From an uncultured Ectothiorhodospiraceae bacterium (lineage in GTDB: Bacteria; Pseudomonadota; Gammaproteobacteria; UBA6429; Thiohalophilaceae): a DNA stretch of 34,134 nucleotides. The position numbers were made by a program, and so were the translations under genes. The stretch is from positions 44,882 through 79,015 of the forward strand of contig CAMYOL010000051.1 of the NCBI GenBank assembly GCA_947260005.1, given 5' to 3'. This document shows, in pieces, positions 8,544 through 16,158 of the stretch. The notes under the pieces are model-generated. The model was not told the origin of the DNA. It saw nothing but the letters and a program-made list of their open reading frames with translations, and ran no database searches. Numbering within the stretch: the stretch's first letter is position 1; every line of letters begins with the position of its first letter.

Positions 8544-8653
8544 TTAGAAACATCTCTTTACAAAATTGTTGAAGACCATTGTTTCACAGCCCTCGAATAC
8601 CTTCAATCTACCCTAAATGAAGCAAATTTTCTCAAGAAAATCCAATACTTATA

Positions 8654-8690
8654 CTACCCCACTCAAGTTGGGTGAGGTTATTTTTGCTAT
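8654..8690 (+). other. Stem-loop followed by T-rich stretch upstream of the 8800 gene
   Basis: ACCCCACTCAA pairs imperfectly with TTGGGTGAGGT and is followed by TTATTTTT. It sits between the divergent rppH and small membrane protein genes, so if transcribed to the right it would be a leader stem-loop or attenuator. The rest of 8544-8799 holds no gene that I can support. Confidence 0.3.
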
Positions 8691-8799
8691 CCGTCGGCTA
8701 GCCGTCTCATTTATAGTACCCATGGGTGGATACTGACCTTATCGGCCAGGCTGATTGGATTAATAAAATAAGCGTAAAAAACGGTAAGTTGGTTCAGAT

Positions 8800-9123
8800 A
8801 TGAAAAATTTCATTAAAATAGTGATGTTGTTCTCGAGTAGCACGCTGGTACTGCTGGTGCTGTTTGGCTTAATCTTCCGAGCCACGCTTTACTGGACCTT
8901 GCCCGTGGCACCCGGTGAACCATACGGTATCGCCGACATCCTCGAGCTGATTATCTATTTTACGATATTAGGCATGGCAAGCTTAAATGTTATAGTCGGT
9001 TTAATCTTGTTATTGGTCCCGAACTGGCGTGATATTCGATTGGCGGTCATTGCTCTAATCGTTAGCCTGATTATGCCCCCGCTTTACTTTATGTTGCACT
9101 CCCTCGTGCCCAAACTCATGTAA
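8800..9123 (+). CDS. Small membrane protein of unknown function
   Basis: A 107-residue protein that I do not recognise. It has three hydrophobic segments suited to membrane spans: about residues 8-26, 48-71 and 79-100. A short proline-containing loop (PVAPGEPYG) joins the first and second. There are no cysteines or clear catalytic motifs. Codon use and the lack of any competing long frame on either strand support it as a real gene, but the ribosome-binding site is weak. It is followed by a palindromic repeat before the HAD-IB gene, so co-transcription with that gene is possible but not shown. Confidence 0.65.
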   Translation: MKNFIKIVMLFSSSTLVLLVLFGLIFRATLYWTLPVAPGEPYGIADILELIIYFTILGMASLNVIVGLILLLVPNWRDIRLAVIALIVSLIMPPLYFMLHSLVPKLM

Positions 9124-9140
9124 CAATGAGAATAAGTACC

Positions 9141-9260
9141 AGGAAAATAGGGGGCAGCAGAAAATAGGGGTCAGAGACGTATTTTTAAGTATATAATTTG
9201 CTAACAAAAATACGTCTCTGCCCCCTATTTTCGACCCCTATTTTCTGATCCCTATTTTTC
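9141..9260. repeat. GGGGTCAG-family palindromic repeat, copy 1
   Basis: Inner arms at 9161-9186 and 9206-9231 are 26 bp long with one mismatch. They share the core GGGGTCAGAGACGTATT with the element at 11777-11851. Extra partial AAAATAGGGG units lie outside each arm, at 9144-9155 and at 9234-9257 inverted, so the element is a nested series of the same unit. It separates the small membrane protein gene from the HAD-IB gene and may act as a terminator or mRNA stabiliser. Confidence 0.85.
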
Positions 9261-9291
9261 ATCGTTTTTATTAATAAAGGAATTTTTTTGC

Positions 9292-9954
9292 ATGGCCTTA
9301 GTCATTTTTGATTTAGACAATACTTTACTCGCTGGCGACAGTGATTATCTTTGGGGCAAGTTTCTGGTCGATCAGGGCGAAGTCGATGGTGAGGTTTATG
9401 AATCAACCAACCGACGTTTTTATGACGACTATAAAGCGGGTACGTTGGATATTTTTGCGTTTTTAAAATTCAGCCTGGAGCCTCTCACGCGTATTTCTAA
9501 TGAGCGACTAACAAAATTACATAATCAATATATGAATGAAGTCATCCAACCATTGGTTACCTCAAATGCCTTGTCGTTAGTTGACCAACACCGACAAATG
9601 GGTGACACCTTATTGATCATCACCGCAACCAATCATTTTATTACCGCACCGATTGCAAAAGTGTTTGGTATTGAAAATCTACTTGCGACTGATCCAGAAA
9701 TGATTGAAGGACGATACACCGGTAATGTCGCCGGGACACCCTGTTACCAGGACGGTAAGGTTGTTCGCTTAAACACCTGGCTCGATGAACACCATCAAGA
9801 TTTAAACGGCAGTAGGTTTTATTCTGATTCGCATAACGATCTGCCTTTATTATCCAAAGTCGACCACCCCATTGCCGTTGATCCCGATGATATACTCCGG
9901 CAACATGCCATAGATAACGATTGGAAAATTATGAACCTGCATCATGACAAATGA
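9292..9954 (+). CDS. HAD-IB family phosphatase (SerB-like)
   Basis: A 220-residue HAD hydrolase of subfamily IB, which includes phosphoserine phosphatase-like enzymes. Motif I is FDLDNTLLAGDSD (residues 5-17) with both aspartates present. Motif II is IITATN and motif IV is YSDSHNDLPLL. The helical cap contains the family-typical NRRFYDDYKAGTLD stretch. The natural substrate is not identifiable. AAGGA lies about 9 bases before the ATG. The 3' end overlaps the start of the btuC-like gene by 11 bases, implying translational coupling with a corrinoid transporter. In Pseudomonas a similar gene neighbours rppH-ptsP, so the coupling here may simply reflect position. Confidence 0.9.
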   Translation: MALVIFDLDNTLLAGDSDYLWGKFLVDQGEVDGEVYESTNRRFYDDYKAGTLDIFAFLKFSLEPLTRISNERLTKLHNQYMNEVIQPLVTSNALSLVDQHRQMGDTLLIITATNHFITAPIAKVFGIENLLATDPEMIEGRYTGNVAGTPCYQDGKVVRLNTWLDEHHQDLNGSRFYSDSHNDLPLLSKVDHPIAVDPDDILRQHAIDNDWKIMNLHHDK

Positions 9955-10957
9955 AACAGTTCATCAGTTAAGCGCTTCACGACAGACCGCCTATCAGCGT
10001 ATTGCCCTGCTCGCTGTTATTTGCCTGGGCAGTTTTTTGGTGGCATTAAGTTCGGGCAATATTGCTATTCCGTTTATGGAATTAATAAACCTGTTTAGCG
10101 ATGATGCCAATCCACTCTACGCACAGGTTGTACTCGAATTACGCTTACCCCGTATGATTCACGCTTTTAGTACCGGCGCCTTGCTTGCCTTAGCCGGTGC
10201 GTTAATGCAGGTGTTATTACGTAATCCCCTTGCTGACCCTTATATATTAGGTATCTCCGGCGGTGCGGCGGTGTTCGCTTTAATTGCCATCGCCATTGGG
10301 CTGGTCGGCTGGATAGTATCGGCCTCGGCCTTTTTCGGTGCGATGTTAGCGATGCTGTTAGTATTTGGTTTAGCTCGAGGGCAAGGTAGCTGGACCGCTT
10401 CACGCTTACTACTAACCGGGGTCGTGCTCGCATCAGGTTGGGGGGCAACCATTAGTTTTATTTTATCCGTGGCACCGGACAGTAAACTTCGCAGTTTGTT
10501 ATTCTGGTTAATGGGCGATTTAAGTTTTGCCAGCAATATCTGGCCCGCACTGATTACGCTGGCGATCGGTTTTATTATCTGTATGTACTTTGCACGTAAT
10601 CTGAACGTGTTATCACTTGGCGCAGAGCAGGCGCAAAGTCTAGGTTTGCATATTAATCGTTTCCGTTGGCAACTTTATGTGCTGGCCTCGATGCTCACCG
10701 CGATGGCCGTCGTGCAAGCCGGTAATGTTGGCTTCATAGGGCTTATCATCCCGCATTTATTACGTTTAATGGGATTACGCGACTATCGCTTACTTATCCC
10801 GGCTGCCGTTTTAGCCGGTGGCAGTTTACTCGTATTTGCCGACACCTTTGCGCGTTCCGCCTTTACCGATACTTCATTACCCGTTGGTGTCTTAACTGCC
10901 GCCATCGGCGTACCGATATTTATATTCCTGTTGTACCGAGGAGTTAAGTCGGTATGA
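9944..10957 (+). CDS. btuC: BtuC-like cobalamin/iron-siderophore ABC transporter permease
   Basis: A 337-residue FecCD-family permease with about nine or ten hydrophobic segments. It has the family signature ALAGALMQVLLRNPLADPYILG near residues 83-104 and GNVGFIGLIIPHLLR near 265, the latter being the region that contacts the ATPase. FecCD permeases carry cobalamin, haem or siderophores. The cobalamin assignment is inferred from the window: a B12 riboswitch-controlled btuB, a btuF-like gene and cob genes. E. coli BtuC is 326 residues. The start overlaps the HAD-IB gene by 11 bases, and the stop overlaps the ATPase start by 4 bases (ATGA). No substrate-binding protein is adjacent; the best candidate lies at 26079-26984. 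Confidence 0.85.
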   Translation: MTNETVHQLSASRQTAYQRIALLAVICLGSFLVALSSGNIAIPFMELINLFSDDANPLYAQVVLELRLPRMIHAFSTGALLALAGALMQVLLRNPLADPYILGISGGAAVFALIAIAIGLVGWIVSASAFFGAMLAMLLVFGLARGQGSWTASRLLLTGVVLASGWGATISFILSVAPDSKLRSLLFWLMGDLSFASNIWPALITLAIGFIICMYFARNLNVLSLGAEQAQSLGLHINRFRWQLYVLASMLTAMAVVQAGNVGFIGLIIPHLLRLMGLRDYRLLIPAAVLAGGSLLVFADTFARSAFTDTSLPVGVLTAAIGVPIFIFLLYRGVKSV

Positions 10958-11757
10958 GCGCGGGAGAACATAGGGACCATAGTCAACAAACTTCTCATAT
11001 CGATTGCTTGAATCTACAGCTCACGATTGGTGGGCGCGTTTTATATAACGATATCAATTTAAGCTTAAAACCCGGCGAGGTTTGGGCCGTGCTGGGTCTT
11101 AACGGTGCCGGTAAGACCACCTTATTACATACCTTAGCCGGTATCCGCCCTGCCGGTGCGGGTCAAATTAAAATAAAGGCGAAACCAATCGAACAATACA
11201 CGCGTATTGAACTGGCTCGTCAAATTGGCCTGTTACTACAAACACAACAAGATCCCTTCCCCGGTAAAGTGATTGAACACGTATTGATTGGACGACATCC
11301 TCATCTGACGGCAATGCAGTGGGAAAGTAAACAGGATTATCAACTTGCCCAACAAGCATTGAGCATGGTTGGTTTAAAAGATTTTGAAAACCGAAATTTA
11401 CAAACGCTTTCGGGTGGCGAATATCAACGCATGTTGATTGCGATGGTGTTAGTACAACAACCACTGTGTTTTTTATTAGACGAGCCGGTCAATCATCTAG
11501 ACTGGCAACATCAACATCAAATCCTTAAAACCCTGGTTAACATGGCGAAAGAACAATCCAATTCCATCTTAATGGCCCTGCACGATGTAAACCTGGCTGC
11601 ACGATACTGCAGTCATTGTTTAATGCTATTTGATAATGATCGAATCGCGGTGGGTAAGACGTCTGAGTTATTGGATCAAGAAAAACTTGAACAACTTTAT
11701 CACACGCCGATTTCAACAATTGAAAGCCCGCAGGGGCAGATCTTTATTCCGAGATAA
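10954..11757 (+). CDS. btuD: BtuD-like ABC transporter ATP-binding protein
   Basis: A 267-residue ABC ATPase of the FecE/BtuD type. Walker A is GLNGAGKT at residues 48-55, the Q-loop follows in LLLQTQQDPF, the ABC signature LSGGEYQR is near residue 152, Walker B is CFLLDEP, and the switch histidine is in MALHDVNLA. It pairs with the permease gene by a 4-base ATGA overlap. Its role is to power inner-membrane import, most likely of corrinoids given the neighbouring B12 genes. Iron-chelate import is the alternative. The gene ends 19 bases before a perfect 36-bp hairpin that could stop transcription. Confidence 0.9.
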   Translation: MSAGEHRDHSQQTSHIDCLNLQLTIGGRVLYNDINLSLKPGEVWAVLGLNGAGKTTLLHTLAGIRPAGAGQIKIKAKPIEQYTRIELARQIGLLLQTQQDPFPGKVIEHVLIGRHPHLTAMQWESKQDYQLAQQALSMVGLKDFENRNLQTLSGGEYQRMLIAMVLVQQPLCFLLDEPVNHLDWQHQHQILKTLVNMAKEQSNSILMALHDVNLAARYCSHCLMLFDNDRIAVGKTSELLDQEKLEQLYHTPISTIESPQGQIFIPR

Positions 11758-11776
11758 GAAAAAAAACAGGGGTCAG

Positions 11777-11851
11777 AAAAATAGGGGTCAGAGACGTATT
11801 AATTTTTACCTGAAACAGGTAAAAATTAATACGTCTCTGACCCCTATTTTT
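11777..11851. repeat. GGGGTCAG-family palindrome, copy 2: perfect 36-bp hairpin
   Basis: Arms at 11777-11812 and 11816-11851 are perfect reverse complements with a loop of only three bases. The outer half of each arm matches the 9161-9231 element (core GGGGTCAGAGACGTATT); the inner half differs. T-runs at the outer edges on both strands would allow it to terminate both the btuD-like and the convergent parA-like transcripts. The right arm overlaps the coding end of the parA-like gene. A further GGGGTCAG half-site lies just to the left at 11769-11776. Confidence 0.93.
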
Positions 11852-12533
11852 TTGACATCACGCTTTGATGTTTCAAGCGCGGTTCGACTTTATCGATCCA
11901 TTCGACAATCGGTTCCCACTGAACCTTATCCTGTTGAACGCGTTGATCCCACATCTCAAAGATACCGATACCTCTAGCTGAAGCACGTACATAATTTTGG
12001 GTATCACGCAAAGTTGCGATAAACGGAAGTTTTAAGGTTGTTAGAAATCTTTCCAGTGATTGATACACCAGGGTATTTTTCTTGGCACGGTTAGCAATCA
12101 CCGCCACTTGCACACCGAAGCTACGCACCTTACCGACCAACAATAGTTCTTCAATAAATCGGGTGGCTGCATGGATATCGATCGGGCTGGGTAATACGGG
12201 TACCAAAATAATATCAACCTGGCGAACCAGTTCTTGCAATTGCTGCCCCATCACACCCGCAGGGGCATCAATGATCACTTTGTCCGAACCCGGTAACACC
12301 CGACGATGCCAGGACATAGTCACACCTGCACGCGGACGCGAATAAGCCGGCACACCATAGACTTCATTCTTTTCTTTCGGACGCAGATTCAACCAGCGCA
12401 TACTCGAACCTTGCGGATCATGGTCAACCATCGCCGTGGTCAGGCCTTCGCTCGCATATCGACTGGCCAGATTGGTCGCGATGGTGGTTTTACCACAACC
12501 ACCCTTTGAATTAAGTACGAGTATTCGTTGCAT
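11844..12533 (-). CDS. ParA/MinD-family ATPase
   Basis: A 229-residue ParA-type P-loop ATPase. The deviant Walker A motif KGGCGKTT with its signature lysine is at residues 10-17. The second conserved Asp lies in MVDHDPQGSS, and Walker B is VIIDAPAG, a small departure from the usual DxPP. No ParB, parS-like site or plasmid replication gene is near, so plasmid or chromosome partitioning is not supported. Orphan ParA proteins in gammaproteobacteria often position other complexes. The last codons (S-K-K-stop) lie inside a dispersed repeat arm, so the original C-terminus may have been altered. The gene is divergent from the btuB riboswitch transcript. Confidence 0.88.
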   Translation of the reverse strand: MQRILVLNSKGGCGKTTIATNLASRYASEGLTTAMVDHDPQGSSMRWLNLRPKEKNEVYGVPAYSRPRAGVTMSWHRRVLPGSDKVIIDAPAGVMGQQLQELVRQVDIILVPVLPSPIDIHAATRFIEELLLVGKVRSFGVQVAVIANRAKKNTLVYQSLERFLTTLKLPFIATLRDTQNYVRASARGIGIFEMWDQRVQQDKVQWEPIVEWIDKVEPRLKHQSVMSKK

Positions 12534-12614
12534 TAATGTGCCGTCTGTAAATTAATTTAATCTTGCCAGCTTAGGCGAGCGTCTCTCGGAGAACCGGAAT
12601 TAAAGCACATTTCA

Positions 12615-12713
12615 CCCTAATCGCACAGCAAAATTATGGTTAATTCTTGTTCATTGCTATCTTATTATAGTCAATTAGTTTAAACGCTGAAATATTAGGG
12701 TAATAACTGTGCG
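12615..12713. other. Interleaved inverted repeats upstream of parA-like gene
   Basis: Two 7-bp pairs alternate: CCCTAAT (12615-12621) with ATTAGGG (12694-12700), and CGCACAG (12622-12628) with CTGTGCG (12707-12713). The order A-B-A'-B' would form a pseudoknot in RNA, or could be half-sites for DNA-binding proteins. It lies in the gene-free interval 12534-12767. Otherwise I see only AT-rich DNA there. Confidence 0.4.
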
Positions 12714-12767
12714 ATCTTTCGCATTTTGGCCTGTTCTGATACAAATATCGTCAAAAATCTCCTTTTC

Positions 12768-12796
12768 TTGACAAGCCGTCCGCCCATCCGCATGAT
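12768..12796 (+). promoter_or_regulatory. Predicted sigma-70 promoter for the btuB leader
   Basis: TTGACA at 12768-12773 matches the -35 consensus exactly. CATGAT at 12791-12796 matches the -10 consensus at four of six positions, with a 17-base spacer. Initiation near 12803 would place the transcript start just before the cobalamin riboswitch. Confidence 0.65.
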
Positions 12797-12812
12797 CCAC
12801 TCACAATTACTG

Positions 12813-12995
12813 ACCTTGGTGCCTGAAGGATGTTCATCCGGAAGGTGAAACGGGAAGCTGGTTAAAGTCCAGCGCTGCCCCCGCAACGGTAAACAAGTAA
12901 GGGTACTCCATCACAGCCACTGCCATTTGGTGGGAAGGCGGACTACCTGGAAATCTGAATTTCGGATTTCACTTGTGAGCCCGGAGACCGGCCAA
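12813..12995 (+). promoter_or_regulatory. Cobalamin riboswitch
   Basis: The conserved landmarks occur in order: GGTGCCTGAAGG, then AAACGGGAAGCTGGT, AGTCCAGCGCTGCCCCCGCA, CAGCCACTGCC with TGGGAAGGCG, and finally the B12 box AGCCCGGAGACCGGCC at 12978-12993. Binding of adenosylcobalamin normally lowers expression of the downstream gene, here btuB. An expression platform follows at about 12996-13098, where TTTCCTC at 13047-13053 is complementary to the ribosome-binding site GAGGAAA at 13088-13094. This suggests control of translation initiation. Confidence 0.97.
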
Positions 12996-13095
12996 AGTCG
13001 TTTTATGGGTGTGTCGCGGAGGGCGTCGCCAAAGGTTCGATCTGACTTTCCTCTGCACACGTATTACCTGCGCGGGTGCGCGTTTAGGAGGAAAA

Positions 13096-14943
13096 GTGAA
13101 ACATCGTTTATTTATCCCGGCCGTGATCGGGCTGAGTTGTCCCTTAACCAGTATGGCGGAAACCAGTCCGTCCAAAGAATCAACCGAGTCATCGCAAATT
13201 ATTGTGACCGCCTCACGCGTCAGTGAGACAGTGGATGAAACCCTGGCTTCTGTCGCTGTTATCGATCGGGAAGAGATTGAAAAAAGTCAGGCGCGTACCG
13301 TAGCGGATCTACTCAGGCTGCAAGCCGGTGTCGATATCACCCGCAATGGCGGCGCGGCCTCAACCACCGGCGTTTTTCTGCGGGGCACAGACCCAAACCA
13401 AACGCTATTTTTAGTGGATGGTATGAGAGTCGCCTCTTCTACCACAGGCCAATTTGCCTTTGAACAACTGTCATTAAGTGAAATTGAACGAATTGAAATT
13501 GTTCGTGGCCCTCGTTCCACGCAATATGGCTCGGATGCCATGGGCGGTATTATTCAAATTTTTACTCGTCAAAATGAAGGCCACCACGCGCGTATTGGTT
13601 TTGGAAGTTTTGGTACCAAGGAGGCCTCGGCAGGAATTCGGGTTGGTAAAAAAATTACCTTTCGACTCAATGCCAGTCATGAACAGGCGGATGGATTTTC
13701 AGCAACCAATCCGAATGCCGGTTTTTTTTATAACCCTGATAATGATCCCTATGAGAAAAATAACGTCAGCTCAGATTTAAATATCCCTATTGGAAAGAGC
13801 ATGAATTTAAATTTCAAAGCCCTGGCGGGTAATTCAGAAGTCGATTTCGATCAGGGCACGACCGAAAATGAATATCAGGACTTAATTAGCAAATTTGATC
13901 AGCAAATTAATGAGAGCTGGTCGCATAAGTTAACGGTCGGTTTCAATAATCAAAATTCTGAAACCATTTCCGCTTTTCCGTCCGACATCACTTCTAAACG
14001 CACATCGTATGACTGGCAGAACGACATTGTATTGAGTGATTCATTTTTACTGCTTGTTGGCCTGTCTCGATATGAAGATCAGGCAACCAATATCGATAAC
14101 GCCATCCCGAGTGTTATTTTTGATGAAGAAATTGATAACAATGCCGTATTTACAAATTTAAGCTATAGCGGTTCTGTCCATGACTTTTTATTTTCTGTGC
14201 GCGGTGATGATCACAGCGCCTTTGGTTCGGCGACCACGGGCTTAGCCTCATGGGGAATGGCCATATCCCCCTCATTACGATTGACCACAAGTTTTGCAAC
14301 GGGCTTTCGAGCACCAACCCTCAATGAGTTATATCACCCAGGATTTGATTTCGGGGGTGGACCTCAGTATGCAGGTAATTCGAATCTACAGCCTGAAGAG
14401 TCCGCGGGCGGTGAGATCGGTTTACGCTGGAAAACAAATTCATTGGGTAATCTGAAAGTCACTTACTTCCATAACAATATCGATAACTTGATCAGTTATG
14501 AAGGCACTGATTTTCAGGCTATCAATATCGCCGAAGCAACCACTAAAGGCCTTGAAATTGAACACAGTTGGGGACATGAAAAGTGGCTCATTAATACTAA
14601 CGCCACGTTACAACGAGCTTATGATAATAATACCAAAGAAGATCTGATTCGTCGGCCACGTGAAAAACTGAGTGTCGCGGCGACCCATCATCACACCAAT
14701 GATGCCAGTAGTCGTCTGGAGTTTTTGTATAGTTCGGATCGGCTGGATGGTTTTGGATCAAACAAAATCGTTTTACCCAGTTATGCATTGTTAAATTTTT
14801 CGTCGCGAATCAAACTACAAAGACATGTTTGGCTAGACTTCCGATTTGATAATATAACAAACAAGCAATATGAGTTAGTCAGCGGTTACAATACACCTGA
14901 CCGATCCATATTTTTTGGTATTAGTTACGACATGGCAAAATGA
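13096..14943 (+). CDS. btuB: TonB-dependent cobalamin receptor BtuB
   Basis: A 615-residue outer-membrane receptor. The GTG start at 13096 is chosen because AGGAGG (13086-13091) stands immediately before it and a signal peptide follows (RLFIPAVIGLSC, cleavage after SMA near residue 21). An upstream in-frame ATG at 13009 would run through the riboswitch expression platform. A TonB-box-like SQIIVTASR lies near residue 35. The plug domain follows to about 145 (LRGTDPNQTLFLVDGMR, IERIEIVRGPRSTQYG), then a beta-barrel with the FATGFRAPTLNELYHPG region typical of BtuB-like receptors. The protein ends SYDMAK rather than the usual terminal aromatic residue. The riboswitch upstream supports cobalamin as the ligand. 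It overlaps the tonB-like gene by 4 bases. Confidence 0.95.
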   Translation: MKHRLFIPAVIGLSCPLTSMAETSPSKESTESSQIIVTASRVSETVDETLASVAVIDREEIEKSQARTVADLLRLQAGVDITRNGGAASTTGVFLRGTDPNQTLFLVDGMRVASSTTGQFAFEQLSLSEIERIEIVRGPRSTQYGSDAMGGIIQIFTRQNEGHHARIGFGSFGTKEASAGIRVGKKITFRLNASHEQADGFSATNPNAGFFYNPDNDPYEKNNVSSDLNIPIGKSMNLNFKALAGNSEVDFDQGTTENEYQDLISKFDQQINESWSHKLTVGFNNQNSETISAFPSDITSKRTSYDWQNDIVLSDSFLLLVGLSRYEDQATNIDNAIPSVIFDEEIDNNAVFTNLSYSGSVHDFLFSVRGDDHSAFGSATTGLASWGMAISPSLRLTTSFATGFRAPTLNELYHPGFDFGGGPQYAGNSNLQPEESAGGEIGLRWKTNSLGNLKVTYFHNNIDNLISYEGTDFQAINIAEATTKGLEIEHSWGHEKWLINTNATLQRAYDNNTKEDLIRRPREKLSVAATHHHTNDASSRLEFLYSSDRLDGFGSNKIVLPSYALLNFSSRIKLQRHVWLDFRFDNITNKQYELVSGYNTPDRSIFFGISYDMAK

Positions 14944-15593
14944 AAACATACCGACTCTACATAATGATTCTGGTTTCTGCGGGCATCCATTTGGGTGCCT
15001 TCGGACTCTGGATTCAGTCGAGTCAAAATATACATGTAACAACTGACATGCGTAGTCAAAATCTAAATGTCACACTAACTCAACCACAGACGCCCGTAAT
15101 CGAACCTAAAAAGCTTGTAAAGAAACCTAAGATGGTTAATAAACCGGTACACGAGCAAGTAGCGGTAAAAAGTGAGACTAAGACCTCCAGACCAAACCCA
15201 AAAAATGCGAAAAATCGTATTCCGAAAAAAACAAACTCAACTGAACCGTCAATACCTGCTCAACAAGCTATAAAACCACCTGAGCAAAAAACGGCTTTAT
15301 TGAATAATGATATGCTCAAAGCACTCCAGTCTGAATTCAGAGCCCGGTTTAAATACCCGATGCTGGCGCGAAAACGTGGCTGGCAGGGCAAGGTCGTGCT
15401 GGCATTAAATATAAATACTCAGGGCAAGATTGCTAATATTGCTATAAAACGAAGCTCCGGGTTTAAGATTCTTGATCGCAATGCGGTAAAAACATTTAAG
15501 GCAATCGATATGATCACACCCAGTCTGCACGAACGCATTAAACAATCACATTCATTTAATATCCCGATCATTTATCAACTTAACGGAGGTTGA
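14940..15593 (+). CDS. TonB-family energy transducer
   Basis: A 217-residue TonB-like protein. One N-terminal membrane segment (about residues 5-24) is followed by a lysine- and proline-rich periplasmic spacer (about 45-120) with repeated KKP and PKK motifs. A C-terminal TonB domain follows (about 128-217: MLARKRGWQGKVVLALNIN, GKIANIAIKRSSGF). TonB links the inner-membrane proton-motive force to outer-membrane receptors. Its start overlaps the btuB stop codon (ATGA), so it probably serves BtuB directly and shares the riboswitch control. No exbB or exbD is present, so it must borrow a motor encoded elsewhere. Confidence 0.9.
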   Translation: MKTYRLYIMILVSAGIHLGAFGLWIQSSQNIHVTTDMRSQNLNVTLTQPQTPVIEPKKLVKKPKMVNKPVHEQVAVKSETKTSRPNPKNAKNRIPKKTNSTEPSIPAQQAIKPPEQKTALLNNDMLKALQSEFRARFKYPMLARKRGWQGKVVLALNINTQGKIANIAIKRSSGFKILDRNAVKTFKAIDMITPSLHERIKQSHSFNIPIIYQLNGG

Positions 15594-15594
15594 C

Positions 15595-16158
15595 ATGGGA
15601 CACAGGCTATCAAAAATTTACACCCGAACCGGAGATAAAGGAACCACCGGATTAGGCGACGGAACCCGGGTCGAGAAAGATCATTTACGCGTCGAGGCCT
15701 TTGGTACGGTTGACGAACTTAATAGTCATATCGGTGCCATTATCGCGCACAAATTACCTGTTCGCGTTCGAGAGACACTTGAAGGCGTTCAGCATGACTT
15801 ATTTGACCTCGGTGGAGAACTTTGTATTCCAGGGCACAAGGCCATTATCGCCAGTTACACACAACGGCTTGAAGATACACTGGATGAACTGAATGCCGAC
15901 CTTCCTGCTTTAAAGGAATTCATATTACCGGCCGGAGGACTTGCTACCTCTCATTGTCACATTGCACGCACGGTTTGTCGCCGTGCCGAAAGACGCCTTT
16001 ACTCGTTAAGCAAGATTGATCAGGTCAGCATCGAAACCCTCTCCTATGTAAACCGACTTTCAGATTTGTTGTTTGTCATCGCTCGGATCTGTGCGCGATT
16101 TGAAAATGGACAAGAAGTATTATGGCAACCCGGTCGGTTTGAGAAATCGGAGGCTTGA
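15595..16158 (+). CDS. PduO-type cob(I)alamin adenosyltransferase
   Basis: A 187-residue PduO/MMAB-type ATP:cob(I)alamin adenosyltransferase. It transfers the adenosyl group of ATP to reduced cobalt, making the coenzyme form. The ATP-binding N-terminus is plain (YTRTGDKGTTGLGDGTR at about residues 9-25), followed by VEAFGTVDELNSHIG, and the C-terminal helix carries CRRAERRL, as the family does. GGAGG precedes the ATG, which starts 1 base after the tonB-like stop codon. It is the third gene of the btuB operon. Its last 39 bases overlap the end of the convergent kinase gene. Confidence 0.95.
   Translation: MGHRLSKIYTRTGDKGTTGLGDGTRVEKDHLRVEAFGTVDELNSHIGAIIAHKLPVRVRETLEGVQHDLFDLGGELCIPGHKAIIASYTQRLEDTLDELNADLPALKEFILPAGGLATSHCHIARTVCRRAERRLYSLSKIDQVSIETLSYVNRLSDLLFVIARICARFENGQEVLWQPGRFEKSEA

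Noticed and set aside
9141-11851. Composite transposon bounded by the two GGGGTCAG palindromes around HAD-btuCD
   Set aside because: No transposase and no evident target duplications; half copies elsewhere show the family is simply dispersed. The idea could still be tested by comparing related genomes.
11844-12533. Plasmid partition locus or a cobyrinate synthase-type gene
   Set aside because: No parB, replication gene or parS-like repeats, and the protein lacks the glutamine amidotransferase domain of CobQ/CobB.
13009-13095. Upstream ATG for btuB
   Set aside because: It lies in the riboswitch expression platform and would put 29 basic, non-signal residues before a good signal peptide; GTG at 13096 has an ideal AGGAGG.
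12927-13226. Open frame overlapping the riboswitch
   Set aside because: It runs through conserved aptamer RNA and the start of btuB in another frame.
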